Shown: positions 42,110 through 50,680, numbered from the stretch's first letter. The stretch is 64,000 nt of DNA from Collinsella aerofaciens (GCF_015557435.1 NZ_JADNOH010000085.1:21247-85246), one strand, 5' to 3'. Numbers and translations are program-made. Notes: a model not told the origin generated them from the sequence alone.

Positions 42110-44692
42110 CTATTCCTTCCAATTAATGACGCGCGCAATGTATTCTTTTCGATTGTTGAGTGTCTCGAGTTTTGCCTCGAGAGCGTTGATCTCCGCGGTT
42201 TGCCTGTTGATGTCTTCGACATGGTCATGGAGCACCGGGTTGTAGTCGGTGATATTGCTCGTAATTTGGCCAAGCAGCTCGTTGAGCCATTCGGTAAAGC
42301 CGTAGGTATGCTCGCGCTCTATTTCGGCGCGTGCTTCGCAGAAACACCGTGAGATTTCGCGGTTGAATTTATCTTCGACTTTCCTAAGCAAAAGCTTGTC
42401 GGATTTAAAGATGACACGGTCCATGAGCTTCAGTTCGGTAAAGTCTGCCTTGCTGAAAATGGGGCCCTTTGTCTTATCGAGCGCGAGGCCACGATATTTA
42501 AGAATGATATCGCCGACCTCTTGGCGCTTTTCTTCGGAAAGAGGATTGTCACTGCTGGTAGCGATGCGATAGAGGGCATCGCGGCTATGCTCCGCACAAT
42601 CCTTCCAATAGCTTTGCGACAGCTCATCGATGGTCTGAGCTATTTGCTCGGTACATTCGTCATAGTGATTGATGACCTCGTTAAAGAGTTGGTCAGCGGC
42701 ATCTTTGTCGGCTGTTCTTTCGGCAGCCTTTGCATCGGATCTTTTGTGAAATGCATCGGTTATGTCATCGCAAAGACCCTTGCCAACGTCCGCAAGGCCA
42801 CCCGTTGGACAAGGTTCACTATCCTTTTGCGCATTGACCTGGCTTCCCTTTATGGAGTCGCCGAGCCTATTGAAGAAGTTGGGTGCAATCGAATCAAATG
42901 CTTTCGCTGCCGCGATTGAGCGTTTTGAGTACTCGAGCCCCTCTCGCTTTTCCTCGGTAATGGCGTTTTGGCGTGCCTGGAGCGCATCAAGACTGGTCTC
43001 CCATTGTTTGGCCGAAACCCTCTTGTCGATTGTTTCCCTATAGCTTGCCGAAGCATCTTCCTTTGCATGCTCCTTGCAGGCTTCGAGCTGATCGATAAGA
43101 GCGCGCTTATCCTCTTCGAGTTCGGCTTCTCGCTGCGCTTTCTTTTGTTCAAGGTCGGTTTTCTTGTCGGCAATCTCTTCTTCGGTTATGCCGACAATTT
43201 CTTGCAGAAGTGATTCCGACCTGCTGCATTTGTTATATGCGGAGTACCGTTCGGCAAACAGGCGTATTTCGTTCTCGATGCAAAAGAGTCCGCTATTGGC
43301 AAGAAGGAGGTCCTTGCAAGCCTCGGATTCGCGATTGGTTCTGCGCGAGATCTGTCCCGGAAGGATATCGTAACGGTAGAGCGTTTTGTAGAAGCGGCTT
43401 GTCGGGTCGGTGTATTTACGCTGCTGGTCTTCGAATCTTTCGGCATAGTTGTCGCTTATAAACTCGCCGGAGTTCTTTGAGCCTAGGCCGAGGATGGAAG
43501 AAACAAAGTAGATACCTTGACCATAGAGCCTGGACGGAATGAACTGGCGCATGATGTCCGAGACTCGTTCGTCGTCAAACCCGCCTTTGGGAAGGTCGGC
43601 GGAATCCGCCTTGTTGACTACGATCATGGCAAAGCGTTCATCGATTGCGGGGATCTCCTTTATTTCGTTGGAGAGGTTCTCGTTGTCTTTCGTGTCGAGT
43701 GTGGTGTACTCGGCAACGAAAATGGGAAGACCGTTCGAGAGGCCTTCCATGGCTTGTTTGAGCACTCGGGCGTGATCGACGTTGGAGGCAGAGTTTGACC
43801 CCGGGGTGTCAAAGATGACAAACTCCCTGTCGTGAGGCCATGGATCGGTATCGCTAAAGGGCACTTCGATTCTGATCAGATCGGAGATGGTCCGGTCGTC
43901 TTCATCGGCATGGTATGAGTTAAGAACCTTGAGGGCGCTGTTCATATGAGAGGCCATGCCGGGCATGGAGTCGGCGACTTTGGCCGCGATCTTGTCGTAT
44001 AGGGGCTCCCCCACAAGCTCTTTGTTTTCCATGAGGCCATCAAGATCAAAGCGCAGCAAGAACCGCCTGCTGCCACAGGAGAATTGAACCATTGCGCGAT
44101 CTCGGTCTTTTGAACGTTTGATTTGAAATATGCGGGCCGTTACAGGCTCGTCGCCGCTGGGAAGGATCTCCATGCCAATGAGGGCGTTGATGAGCGTCGA
44201 TTTGCCTGCACTATAGTTGCCGAGCACACACAGCGGGATGATGTCGCTCGAGACATCGGTGAACTTCCTAATTTGCTCAGAGACTTTTGTTCGCTCGGAG
44301 ACTGCTTCGTCTACAAGCCCCTGGATTTCTCTGAAGACTTCGACAATTTCCGGCAAGACGTCACGGGCGTTTGATAGATAGCGCTCGTCTCGTATGACCT
44401 CGTATGTATTGGCACGTGGCCCTTCGGTGCAGATGGCGAGCAACTCCTGCCATTCGTCGTCTGCTCCTTCAAAATGCAATTCAATTCTGTCGCCACCACC
44501 AAACTCTTTGGCGAGGATGTCGATGATCTCTTCGGCCTTAAAGGGGAAGAAACCATTAACGATCTTCGTGCTATGGAGCGCGCTATTGGGATTTGTAGAT
44601 GTCGTTATTTCTTGCCAGCCGTTATCCCATCGGAAGAACCGGACAATTTCTTGATATGGATTGCTGACGATCTTGATTTTAATGTCTGCCAT
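42110..44692 (-). CDS. Dynamin-family GTPase
   Basis: An 860-aa protein. An N-terminal ~105-residue module (IKIKIVSNPYQEIVRFF) precedes the GTPase: G1 GNYSAGKSTLINALIG (about 160), G2 threonine in EPVTARIF, G3 FDTPGSNS (about 297), G4 VVNKADS (about 360). A long coiled coil follows (about residues 500-560, Glu/Lys/Gln-rich), then further helical segments to the C-terminus. This is the layout of bacterial dynamin-like proteins that remodel or guard membranes. It is the first gene of the island operon; AAAGG lies upstream of the ATG. Confidence 0.82.
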   Translation of the reverse strand: MADIKIKIVSNPYQEIVRFFRWDNGWQEITTSTNPNSALHSTKIVNGFFPFKAEEIIDILAKEFGGGDRIELHFEGADDEWQELLAICTEGPRANTYEVIRDERYLSNARDVLPEIVEVFREIQGLVDEAVSERTKVSEQIRKFTDVSSDIIPLCVLGNYSAGKSTLINALIGMEILPSGDEPVTARIFQIKRSKDRDRAMVQFSCGSRRFLLRFDLDGLMENKELVGEPLYDKIAAKVADSMPGMASHMNSALKVLNSYHADEDDRTISDLIRIEVPFSDTDPWPHDREFVIFDTPGSNSASNVDHARVLKQAMEGLSNGLPIFVAEYTTLDTKDNENLSNEIKEIPAIDERFAMIVVNKADSADLPKGGFDDERVSDIMRQFIPSRLYGQGIYFVSSILGLGSKNSGEFISDNYAERFEDQQRKYTDPTSRFYKTLYRYDILPGQISRRTNRESEACKDLLLANSGLFCIENEIRLFAERYSAYNKCSRSESLLQEIVGITEEEIADKKTDLEQKKAQREAELEEDKRALIDQLEACKEHAKEDASASYRETIDKRVSAKQWETSLDALQARQNAITEEKREGLEYSKRSIAAAKAFDSIAPNFFNRLGDSIKGSQVNAQKDSEPCPTGGLADVGKGLCDDITDAFHKRSDAKAAERTADKDAADQLFNEVINHYDECTEQIAQTIDELSQSYWKDCAEHSRDALYRIATSSDNPLSEEKRQEVGDIILKYRGLALDKTKGPIFSKADFTELKLMDRVIFKSDKLLLRKVEDKFNREISRCFCEARAEIEREHTYGFTEWLNELLGQITSNITDYNPVLHDHVEDINRQTAEINALEAKLETLNNRKEYIARVINWKE

Positions 44693-44726
44693 CGTTCAAC
44701 TACCTTTAGTAGATCAGGTGCGGGAA

Positions 44727-44788
44727 TATGCCGCCTTTATCATAGGGTAGCCGCCCGTGCGGACACCCCTCTATTCGCTCGGCGGCAT
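44727..44788. repeat. Inverted repeat ATGCCGCC/GGCGGCAT upstream of the island
   Basis: Perfect 8-bp arms 46 bp apart, within the 332-bp gap that holds the island promoter (TATGAT-like -10 on the minus strand, not certain) and the MFS remnant. Confidence 0.35.
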
Positions 44789-44811
44789 CTCGGCAGTACC
44801 ATTTATTTGGC

Positions 44812-44871
44812 AAGATCCTCGCCATCGCCGTAATGTTCCCAGCCATACGCCGCGCAAAGCCCGTCGCCTAA
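44812..44871 (+). pseudogene. Remnant of an MFS transporter 3' end
   Basis: The frame reads KILAIAVMFPAIRRAKPVA then TAA, against VILAITVMFPAIRRAKPVA at the end of the intact MFS gene. Upstream of residue 1 the similarity stops, so only about 19 codons survive. Synonymous differences dominate, suggesting it was once a coding copy. Confidence 0.75.
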
Positions 44872-44900
44872 TCACGTCCCCTTATCAGTTGCGGTGGAAT
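44815..44900 (+). repeat. Right flank repeat of the accessory island
   Basis: This is the partner of 37349-37434 at a constant offset of 7466 bp, 75 of 86 identical without gaps. Together the two copies bracket the four-gene island. Confidence 0.8.
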
Positions 44901-44953
44901 AGTTCCTGTTTAAGGCCTCTGAAGGCCCAGGCAGGAACTATTCCACCGCAACT
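44887..44953. repeat. 67-bp palindrome, copy B
   Basis: AGTTGCGGTGGAATAGTTCC(TG) and its exact reverse complement (22-bp arms) enclose GGCCTCTGAAGGCC. It is the same family as copy A at 37421-37487. Confidence 0.8.
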
Positions 44954-45024
44954 TATTTTGGGGGAGAGGATACAAGCCGGGCATACAATGGATGTCGTTG
45001 TGTTGAGCTTATCGGGAGGTTGCT

Positions 45025-46401
45025 ATGTGGGCATACGAGACGACGTTCTATCAGATCTATCCGCTGGGCTTTTGCGGGGCTCCGCGCGAAAACGCCGCGC
45101 CCGTTGTCGAGGATGAGCTCGCCCAGGCTGTCAACGTCGCGCCCAACCCCGATGCTCCTATCATGAAAATCGCCCAATGGGCCGACTACCTGCAGGAACT
45201 CGGTATTGGCGCCGTGCTGATCAATCCTCCACTCGAGTCTGATAGCCACGGTTACGACACGCGCAGCCTGCGCCATATCGACCGTCGCCTGGGCGGGGAT
45301 GCCGATTTTGCCGCCGTGTGCGAGACGCTGCATGCCCATGGCATTCGCGTGGTGCTCGATGCCGTCTTCAACCACGTCGGTCGCGGCTTTTGGGCCTTCC
45401 GCGATGTGCAGGAGCGCAAGTGGGACTCGCCGTACAAGGATTGGTTCCACATCAGCTTTGACGGTGACTCGTGCTACGGCGACGGCTTTTGGTACGAGGG
45501 CTGGGAGGGCCATTTTGAGCTTGTGAAGCTCAACCTGCAAAATCCCGCCGTGGTCGACTACCTGCTTGAGTCCGTGCGTCGCTGGGCCGAGGTCTTTGGC
45601 ATCGACGGCCTGCGTCTGGACGTCGCCTATATGCTCAACCGCGACTTCATGCGTCGCCTGCATACTTTTACCCGTGAGCTCAAGCCCGACTTTGTGCTGA
45701 TTGGTGAGACGCTCCACGGCGACTACAACCAGATCGTCAACGACGAGATGCTCGACTCCTGCACCAACTACGAGTGCTACAAGGGCCTGTACTCCAGCTT
45801 TAACTCGGTCAACATGTTCGAGATTGCCCACTCGCTGCATCGCCAGTTTGGCGGTGACCCGTGGTGCATTTATCGCGGCAAGCATCTGCTGTCGTTTGTC
45901 GACAACCACGATGTGCCGCGCCTGGCGAGCATCCTTACCGACAAGTCCTGCCTACGCCCCGCCTACGGCATGATCTTCGGTATGCCGGGCATTCCGTGCG
46001 TCTACTACGGCAGCGAGTGGGGGATTGCCGGCGAAAAGGGCGGCCCCGATGGCGATTGGGCGCTACGTCCTGCGCTTGACGAGCCTGCGCCCAATGAGCT
46101 GACGGCATTTGTCACGCAGCTGGCGCACCTGCGCTCGGCAAACGACGCGGCGGCCCGCGCCCTCAACTACGGCGCCTATCGCAACGTGGTGATCCAGAAC
46201 AAGCAGCTGCTGTTCGAGCGCGCCTGCGACGACGCGACGGTGCTCGTGGCGGTCAATGCCGTGAACGAGCCCTATACCTTTGGAGCCGGCGAACTCAACG
46301 GGTCCTTTGTCGACCTGCTTGCCGACGATGCGCCCACGGTCGAGCTGTCGAGCTCACTTGAACTTGCGCCCTATGAGGTGCGTTATCTGCTGAGGGCCTA
46401 A
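45025..46401 (+). CDS. GH13 family alpha-glucan hydrolase
   Basis: A 458-aa alpha-amylase family protein. Conserved regions: VVLDAVFNHVG (region I), GLRLDVAYM (catalytic Asp), LIGETLHG (acid Glu) and FVDNHDVPRL (transition-state Asp). The first residues (MWAYETTFYQIYPLGFCGAP) lack a signal peptide, so it is cytosolic. It resembles cyclomaltodextrinase/maltogenic-type enzymes that degrade imported maltodextrins. GGGAGG precedes the ATG. Confidence 0.88.
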   Translation: MWAYETTFYQIYPLGFCGAPRENAAPVVEDELAQAVNVAPNPDAPIMKIAQWADYLQELGIGAVLINPPLESDSHGYDTRSLRHIDRRLGGDADFAAVCETLHAHGIRVVLDAVFNHVGRGFWAFRDVQERKWDSPYKDWFHISFDGDSCYGDGFWYEGWEGHFELVKLNLQNPAVVDYLLESVRRWAEVFGIDGLRLDVAYMLNRDFMRRLHTFTRELKPDFVLIGETLHGDYNQIVNDEMLDSCTNYECYKGLYSSFNSVNMFEIAHSLHRQFGGDPWCIYRGKHLLSFVDNHDVPRLASILTDKSCLRPAYGMIFGMPGIPCVYYGSEWGIAGEKGGPDGDWALRPALDEPAPNELTAFVTQLAHLRSANDAAARALNYGAYRNVVIQNKQLLFERACDDATVLVAVNAVNEPYTFGAGELNGSFVDLLADDAPTVELSSSLELAPYEVRYLLRA

Positions 46402-46404
46402 TTC

Positions 46405-46968
46405 ATGACTGCGCCGGACGAGGGCTATCAGCATATTGAGCATGGGCTTGAGCCCGTGTTTGACGAGCGCTCGCGCGTTTTGGTGCTGGGGTCGTTTCCC
46501 TCGGTGCTCTCGCGTGCCAATGCCTTTTACTATGGCAATCCGCAGAACCGCTTTTGGCGCGTGATGGCCGCGTGCCTTGGTGCGCCCGTGCCGCCCAACG
46601 AGGGAGACTCTTTGGCGAGCGGCGAGCCCGCGACGCTCGATGCCTCGATTGCCGCCAAGCGGGCTATGCTGCTGAACGGCGGCGTGGCCCTGTGGGACGT
46701 GATCGAGAGCTGCGACATTAAGGGTTCGAGTGACGCCAGCATCAAAAACGTCGTTCCGGCGCATGTCGAGCGCATTACCGGCGCAGCTCCCATTGAGCAG
46801 GTGATATGCAACGGTGGTACAGCTGGTCGGCTCTACAAGCGCTATCTACAAGAACGCACCGGGCTGCCGGCCATCGTTCTGCCGTCGACAAGTCCCGCCA
46901 ATGCGGCATGGCGCCTAGAGCGCCTTGTTGGGCGCTGGCGCGAGGCCGTTGACTGGGGCGCTCTGTAA
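46405..46968 (+). CDS. DNA-deoxyinosine glycosylase (UDG superfamily)
   Basis: A 187-aa protein of the hypoxanthine-DNA glycosylase (family 6 UDG) type. Motif 1 LVLGSFPSVLSRANAFYYG and NPQNRFW are diagnostic, and the C-terminal motif is LPSTSPANAAW. It removes deaminated adenine from DNA. It starts 3 nt after the amylase stop and is probably co-transcribed, although the functions are unrelated. Confidence 0.87.
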   Translation: MTAPDEGYQHIEHGLEPVFDERSRVLVLGSFPSVLSRANAFYYGNPQNRFWRVMAACLGAPVPPNEGDSLASGEPATLDASIAAKRAMLLNGGVALWDVIESCDIKGSSDASIKNVVPAHVERITGAAPIEQVICNGGTAGRLYKRYLQERTGLPAIVLPSTSPANAAWRLERLVGRWREAVDWGAL

Positions 46969-46969
46969 T

Positions 46970-47629
46970 TTAGATATCTGATTGGGCGCGGGTGCCGAGG
47001 CGTTTCATGATGGCATGCCAGATCGGTGCGGGCAGCGCGGGCTTGACGCGCACCATGCCGTCGGCATCGACGCTACCGGCATTGCCGCCGCCAAGCAGCT
47101 GCGCATGCTCAATGGAGCAGCCCATGCGCACAGCGCCCACAAGCTTATCCATCGCTTCCGAAAATGGCCGACGCAAGAGGCCCATACGCGGGGAGTGGCG
47201 AAGCGCCGCAATGCCGCTGCCGGCACAGATGACAACGCCGTCGCACCATGGCAGGTCACGTAGAAGACATGCCCGATACAGGCGGTCGAGAACTTCGTCC
47301 GCCTGCTTGTTGTTTTTGGACGCGGCCTGGACGACGACATAGATGCGTGTCTCTGTATTTCCAAGGCGATCGAGTATCTGCTCGACAGCGATCATAGCCT
47401 CATCGTCAAATGCATCATCAACAGCGAGCACCATGCCATCGACTGCACCGGCATCATCCGCCTTCAAGTCAACCGGGTGGGGAAGTACGGTGTCGGAAAG
47501 CCGGGCATAGGCCGCGATGGCATCTTGCAGGTCCCAGAGCAAAAACTCAAGATCGGAGCTATTGGGAATGCTGATATACGCAATGGTTTGCAGCGTTTTT
47601 GGTACATCGCCGCGCGCGATCGTCTCCAT
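46970..47629 (-). CDS. Hypothetical protein
   Basis: A 219-aa protein I do not recognise. It has an N-terminal strand (TLQTIAYISIPNSSDLEFLL), a VVVQAASKNNKQADEVLDRL segment and GVVICAGSGIAALRHSP, which together suggest a Rossmann- or flavodoxin-like alpha/beta fold. No membrane helix or signal is present. It is convergent with the glycosylase gene (stop codons 1 bp apart) and has a GGAGG-containing upstream region. Confidence 0.6.
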   Translation of the reverse strand: METIARGDVPKTLQTIAYISIPNSSDLEFLLWDLQDAIAAYARLSDTVLPHPVDLKADDAGAVDGMVLAVDDAFDDEAMIAVEQILDRLGNTETRIYVVVQAASKNNKQADEVLDRLYRACLLRDLPWCDGVVICAGSGIAALRHSPRMGLLRRPFSEAMDKLVGAVRMGCSIEHAQLLGGGNAGSVDADGMVRVKPALPAPIWHAIMKRLGTRAQSDI

Positions 47630-47722
47630 GCCGCCTCCTTTCCAGTTGGTTTCCGTTTAGGTTACACCGTCTGGCGGCGCCTAGCCGCGCTATCCTAGTG
47701 CAACCCTTACGAAAGGAACGCC

Positions 47723-48859
47723 ATGCGCCTGCCCATGAATACTTCGCTTGCCACGCTCAAGCCCTCCGGCATCCGCCGAATCAACGCGCTCGCCGCCCAG
47801 CATCCGGGATGCATTGCGCTTGCGCTCGGCGAGCCTGATTTTCCCACGCCCGACGTGATTAGCGCCGAGGTGACTGCTTCGCTGGACCGCGGCGATACGC
47901 ACTATCCGCCCAACAACGGCCGTCCCGCCCTGCGCGAGGCGCTGTCTGCCTACATGGGGGACGCGGGCCTTACGTTTGCGGCCGACGAGGTCATCCTGAC
48001 CGACGGCGCGACCGAGGCCCTGTCGGCAACATTCATGGCTATGCTCAACCCCGGCGACGAGGTCATCATCCCCACGCCGGCCTTTGGCCTGTACGAGAGC
48101 ACCGTCGTGGCCAATCACGCCAAAGCGGTCTTTTTGGATACGGAGCCCGCGCAATTTCAGATTGACGAGGAAGCGCTTCGCGCCTGCGTGACCCCGGCGA
48201 CCAAGGCCATCGTTATCTGCTCGCCCAACAATCCCACGGGCTGCATTCTCAACGCGGCATCGCTCGACGCCGTGGCGCGCGTAGCGGAGCAGGCGGGCAT
48301 CTACGTAGTCTGCGACGACGTATACAACCGCCTCGTCTATGTGGACGGCTACGAGCGCTTCGCCCAGCGACACCCGGAGCTGCGCGAGCAGACGGTGGTC
48401 ATCGAGAGCTTCTCCAAGCCCTGGGCCATGACCGGCTGGCGCTTGGGTTGGCTCGCAGCCGCAGCCCCCGTCATCGCCGAGATCGCAAAGGCTCACCAAT
48501 ACTTAGTATCGAGCGCCGTCTCCTTTGAGATGGATGCCGCAGCCCGAGCCCTCACCGTCGACCCAACCCCCATGCTCGAAGTCTACCGAGCCCGCCGCAA
48601 ACGAGTCCTCGCAGCCTTAGACACCATGGGCCTCGACGTGGTGGAGCCCGCAGGAGCCTTCTACACTTTCCCGAGCATCAAAAAATTCGGCCTAACAAGC
48701 GAAGATTTCTGCATCAAAGCCATCAAAGAAGCCAACGTAGCCCTAGTCCCCGGCAACTGCTTCGGCACCGAAAACCACATCCGCCTAAGCTACTGCGTAA
48801 GCGACGAAAACCTAGACGAAGGCCTCCGCCGCCTGTCCACCTTCGTCTCAACCCTATAG
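47723..48859 (+). CDS. PLP-dependent class I/II aminotransferase
   Basis: A 378-aa aminotransferase. ALGEPDFPTP, CSPNNPTGCI, VVCDDVYNRLVY and SFSKPWAMTGWRLGW (PLP lysine) are the standard fold-type I motifs; a C-terminal arginine lies in HIRLSYCVS. It most resembles aspartate/aromatic/alanine-type enzymes; the amino acid is not determined. AAAGGA precedes the ATG by 5 nt. From about 48490 to the stop, codons shift strongly towards A-ending forms (GCA, CGA, CTA, GTA, GAA), unlike the first two thirds. Confidence 0.88.
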   Translation: MRLPMNTSLATLKPSGIRRINALAAQHPGCIALALGEPDFPTPDVISAEVTASLDRGDTHYPPNNGRPALREALSAYMGDAGLTFAADEVILTDGATEALSATFMAMLNPGDEVIIPTPAFGLYESTVVANHAKAVFLDTEPAQFQIDEEALRACVTPATKAIVICSPNNPTGCILNAASLDAVARVAEQAGIYVVCDDVYNRLVYVDGYERFAQRHPELREQTVVIESFSKPWAMTGWRLGWLAAAAPVIAEIAKAHQYLVSSAVSFEMDAAARALTVDPTPMLEVYRARRKRVLAALDTMGLDVVEPAGAFYTFPSIKKFGLTSEDFCIKAIKEANVALVPGNCFGTENHIRLSYCVSDENLDEGLRRLSTFVSTL

Positions 48860-48909
48860 CCCAACGGGACCCAACCCATCAGCCCACCGACTTAAGGCTT
48901 ATGAGTGGG

Positions 48910-49131
48910 GGCGTCAGCCAACGGAAAACCGGCCTGCCCCATAGTTGACGCAGGCCGCGCCGCCGAAGGCCAGGCGCAAGGTTTTCGTAGATTCCGCACG
49001 AGCCGGAAAGCACTTAATGTGCTTTCCGAGCGAGCCCAGGACCTGACCGAGCGAAAACCTTGCGCCTGGCCTTCGGCGGTGTGGCCGGATGGTGGAATTG
49101 TGTGCAGCCCAGTTTCCCGTTGACCGACGCC
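48910..49131. repeat. 222-bp nested palindromic element
   Basis: The outer arms are GGCGTCAGCCAACGGAAA and TTTCCCGTTGACCGACGCC (imperfect). The middle arms are perfect over 28 bp, starting CCGCCGAAGGCCAGGCGCAA (48960-48987) with their complement at 49052-49079. The inner stem is GGAAAGCAC/GTGCTTTCC. It contains no open reading frame. It resembles a MITE or large REP element. Its right end holds the -35 box of the rplJ promoter. Confidence 0.75.
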
Positions 49132-49148
49132 GGGGTCCCCGCCATAAT
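49120..49148 (+). promoter_or_regulatory. Promoter of rplJL
   Basis: TTGACC (49120-49125), 17-nt spacer, CATAAT (49143-49148). The -35 lies within the right outer arm of the palindromic element. Confidence 0.65.
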
Positions 49149-49170
49149 ACTTTCGGTTCACGCACGAATC

Positions 49171-49241
49171 CGCTGCCAGAGACAGCCGGTGCAAACGGGC
49201 ATCGCCCGCGAGCTTAATGGGATATCCCGCCAGCCGAGGTG
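49171..49241 (+). ncRNA. L10 leader (ribosomal protein autoregulation)
   Basis: The sequence contains CCAGAGACAGCCGGTGCAAA and GCTTAATGGGATATCCCGCC, then GCCGAGGT, the conserved kink-turn and bulge elements of the L10 leader family as I know it. L10(L12)4 binds this RNA to control the operon. It is followed by an attenuator hairpin. Confidence 0.85.
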
Positions 49242-49262
49242 GTCGAGTTGATATGTCTTCTC

Positions 49263-49302
49263 GCCCCCGTCGCTCATGCAGCGCGGGGGCTTTCTTTTTG
49301 GA
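49263..49302 (+). terminator. Attenuator between the L10 leader and rplJ
   Basis: GCCCCCGTCGC pairs with GCGCGGGGGC around TCATGCA, followed by TTTCTTTTT. It presumably terminates transcription when L10 is bound to the leader. Confidence 0.8.
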
Positions 49303-49364
49303 CATGCCCCCGTCACGTCCTTGTGGCGGACCGTGCCCGGAAAGAATTCGAGGAGGTGTAATTC

Positions 49365-49886
49365 ATGCCCCAGCAGTACAAAATCGACAAGGTTGCAGAG
49401 ATCGAGTCTCGTATCGCCGAGAACGCCGGTCTGTTCGTCGTCAACTACAACGGTCTGACGGTTAAGCAGGCTCAGGAGCTGCGTCATCAGCTTCGCGAGT
49501 GCGGCGCCGAGATGAAGGTCTACAAGAACAACCTGGTCAAGATCGCTCTCAAGAACCAGGAGCAGCCCGAGCTCGACGAGATCCTCGCCGGCCCCGTCGC
49601 TTATGTGTTCTACGAGACCGAGCCGGTCGAGGCCGCTAAGACCCTTAAGGACTTCTCCGCTAAGTCCAAGGGTGTCCTTGAGATCAAGGGCGGTATCTCC
49701 GACGGCAAGCCCGTTTCCGCTGATGATGTTAAGGCTATCGCCGAGCTGCCCACCAAGGATCAGCTTCTCGGCCAGATCGCCGGTCTCATCTCCGGTTTCG
49801 CTCGCGACATCGCTGTCTGCGTCAACGGCGTTTCCTCTGGTCTCGCTCGTTCGATCCAGCAGGTCTCCGAGCAGAAGGCAGCCTAG
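49365..49886 (+). CDS. rplJ: 50S ribosomal protein L10
   Basis: A 173-aa L10, anchor of the L7/L12 stalk. N-terminal rRNA-binding part: VNYNGLTVKQAQELRHQLRE; C-terminal helix GLARSIQQVSEQK binds L7/L12 dimers. AGGAGG precedes the ATG. It is regulated by the leader upstream. Confidence 0.96.
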   Translation: MPQQYKIDKVAEIESRIAENAGLFVVNYNGLTVKQAQELRHQLRECGAEMKVYKNNLVKIALKNQEQPELDEILAGPVAYVFYETEPVEAAKTLKDFSAKSKGVLEIKGGISDGKPVSADDVKAIAELPTKDQLLGQIAGLISGFARDIAVCVNGVSSGLARSIQQVSEQKAA

Positions 49887-49988
49887 TCGCTGTTTTCACC
49901 CGCGGCGGCAACGTCGCACCCCTGGCGCATTCGCGCCGTGTTTTAACTGATCTCCGTGCATCCGCACGGAAACCGAAAGGACTTAGAA

Positions 49989-50366
49989 ATGGCTAAGCTT
50001 ACCACCGATGAGATCATCGATGCTCTTAAGGAAATGACCCTTCTCGAGGCTTCCGAGCTCGTCAAGGCTATCGAGGACACCTTCGGCGTTTCCGCCGCTG
50101 CTCCTGCCGCTGTTGTCGCCGCTCCCGCTGCTGGCGCTGCTGAGGCCGAGGAGAAGACCGAGTTTGACGTCGTGCTCGAGGGCTTCGGCGACAACAAGAT
50201 CCAGGTCATCAAGGCCGTCCGTGAGCTCACCAACCTTGGCCTGAAGGAGGCCAAGGAGGTCGTCGAGGGCGCTCCCAAGGCTGTTCTCGAGGGTGCCAAG
50301 AAGGAGGACGCCGAGGCTGCCAAGGAGAAGCTCGAGGCTGCTGGCGCTGCTGTCACCCTCAAGTAA
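49989..50366 (+). CDS. rplL: 50S ribosomal protein L7/L12
   Basis: A 125-aa L7/L12. N-terminal dimerisation helices ([20 protein letters not shown]), an Ala/Pro hinge ([17 protein letters not shown]) and the factor-binding C-terminal domain ([20 protein letters not shown]). ATG 49989 follows AAAGGA. Confidence 0.97.
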   Translation: MAKLTTDEIIDALKEMTLLEASELVKAIEDTFGVSAAAPAAVVAAPAAGAAEAEEKTEFDVVLEGFGDNKIQVIKAVRELTNLGLKEAKEVVEGAPKAVLEGAKKEDAEAAKEKLEAAGAAVTLK

Positions 50367-50393
50367 TCAGGCTCTCTCGCCAGATTTCTTTGC

Positions 50394-50425
50394 AGACGGG
50401 GTTCGCATTGCGAGCCCCGTCTTTT
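50394..50425 (+). terminator. Intrinsic terminator after rplL
   Basis: AGACGGGGTTCGC pairs with GCGAGCCCCGTCT, followed by TTTTTTG. Confidence 0.88.
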
Positions 50426-50680
50426 TTGTTTTTGTCCCCTCATTCCCATTGCTCGGCATGCAGAACACCGCTGTCTTTGCCGTGCCAATCCCGTTACCGC
50501 TGGGGCGTAAAATTGCACCATTCGAGCAATAATTTGCGTTGACCTGCTGAAGAATTGCGTTTGCCTTACGGCGACGTATGTCTCCGGCGGTAAGATACTT
50601 CGGTATCGCAATTTGGTCTGCGGCCGCTGTGCCGCACGCACAGGGCGCATTCTGCGCCTGCGAAAGGATCCTTGAATAAC

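Noticed and set aside
37500..44700. Prophage or conjugative element
   Set aside because: No integrase, relaxase, capsid or replication gene is visible; only the four cassette genes are present.
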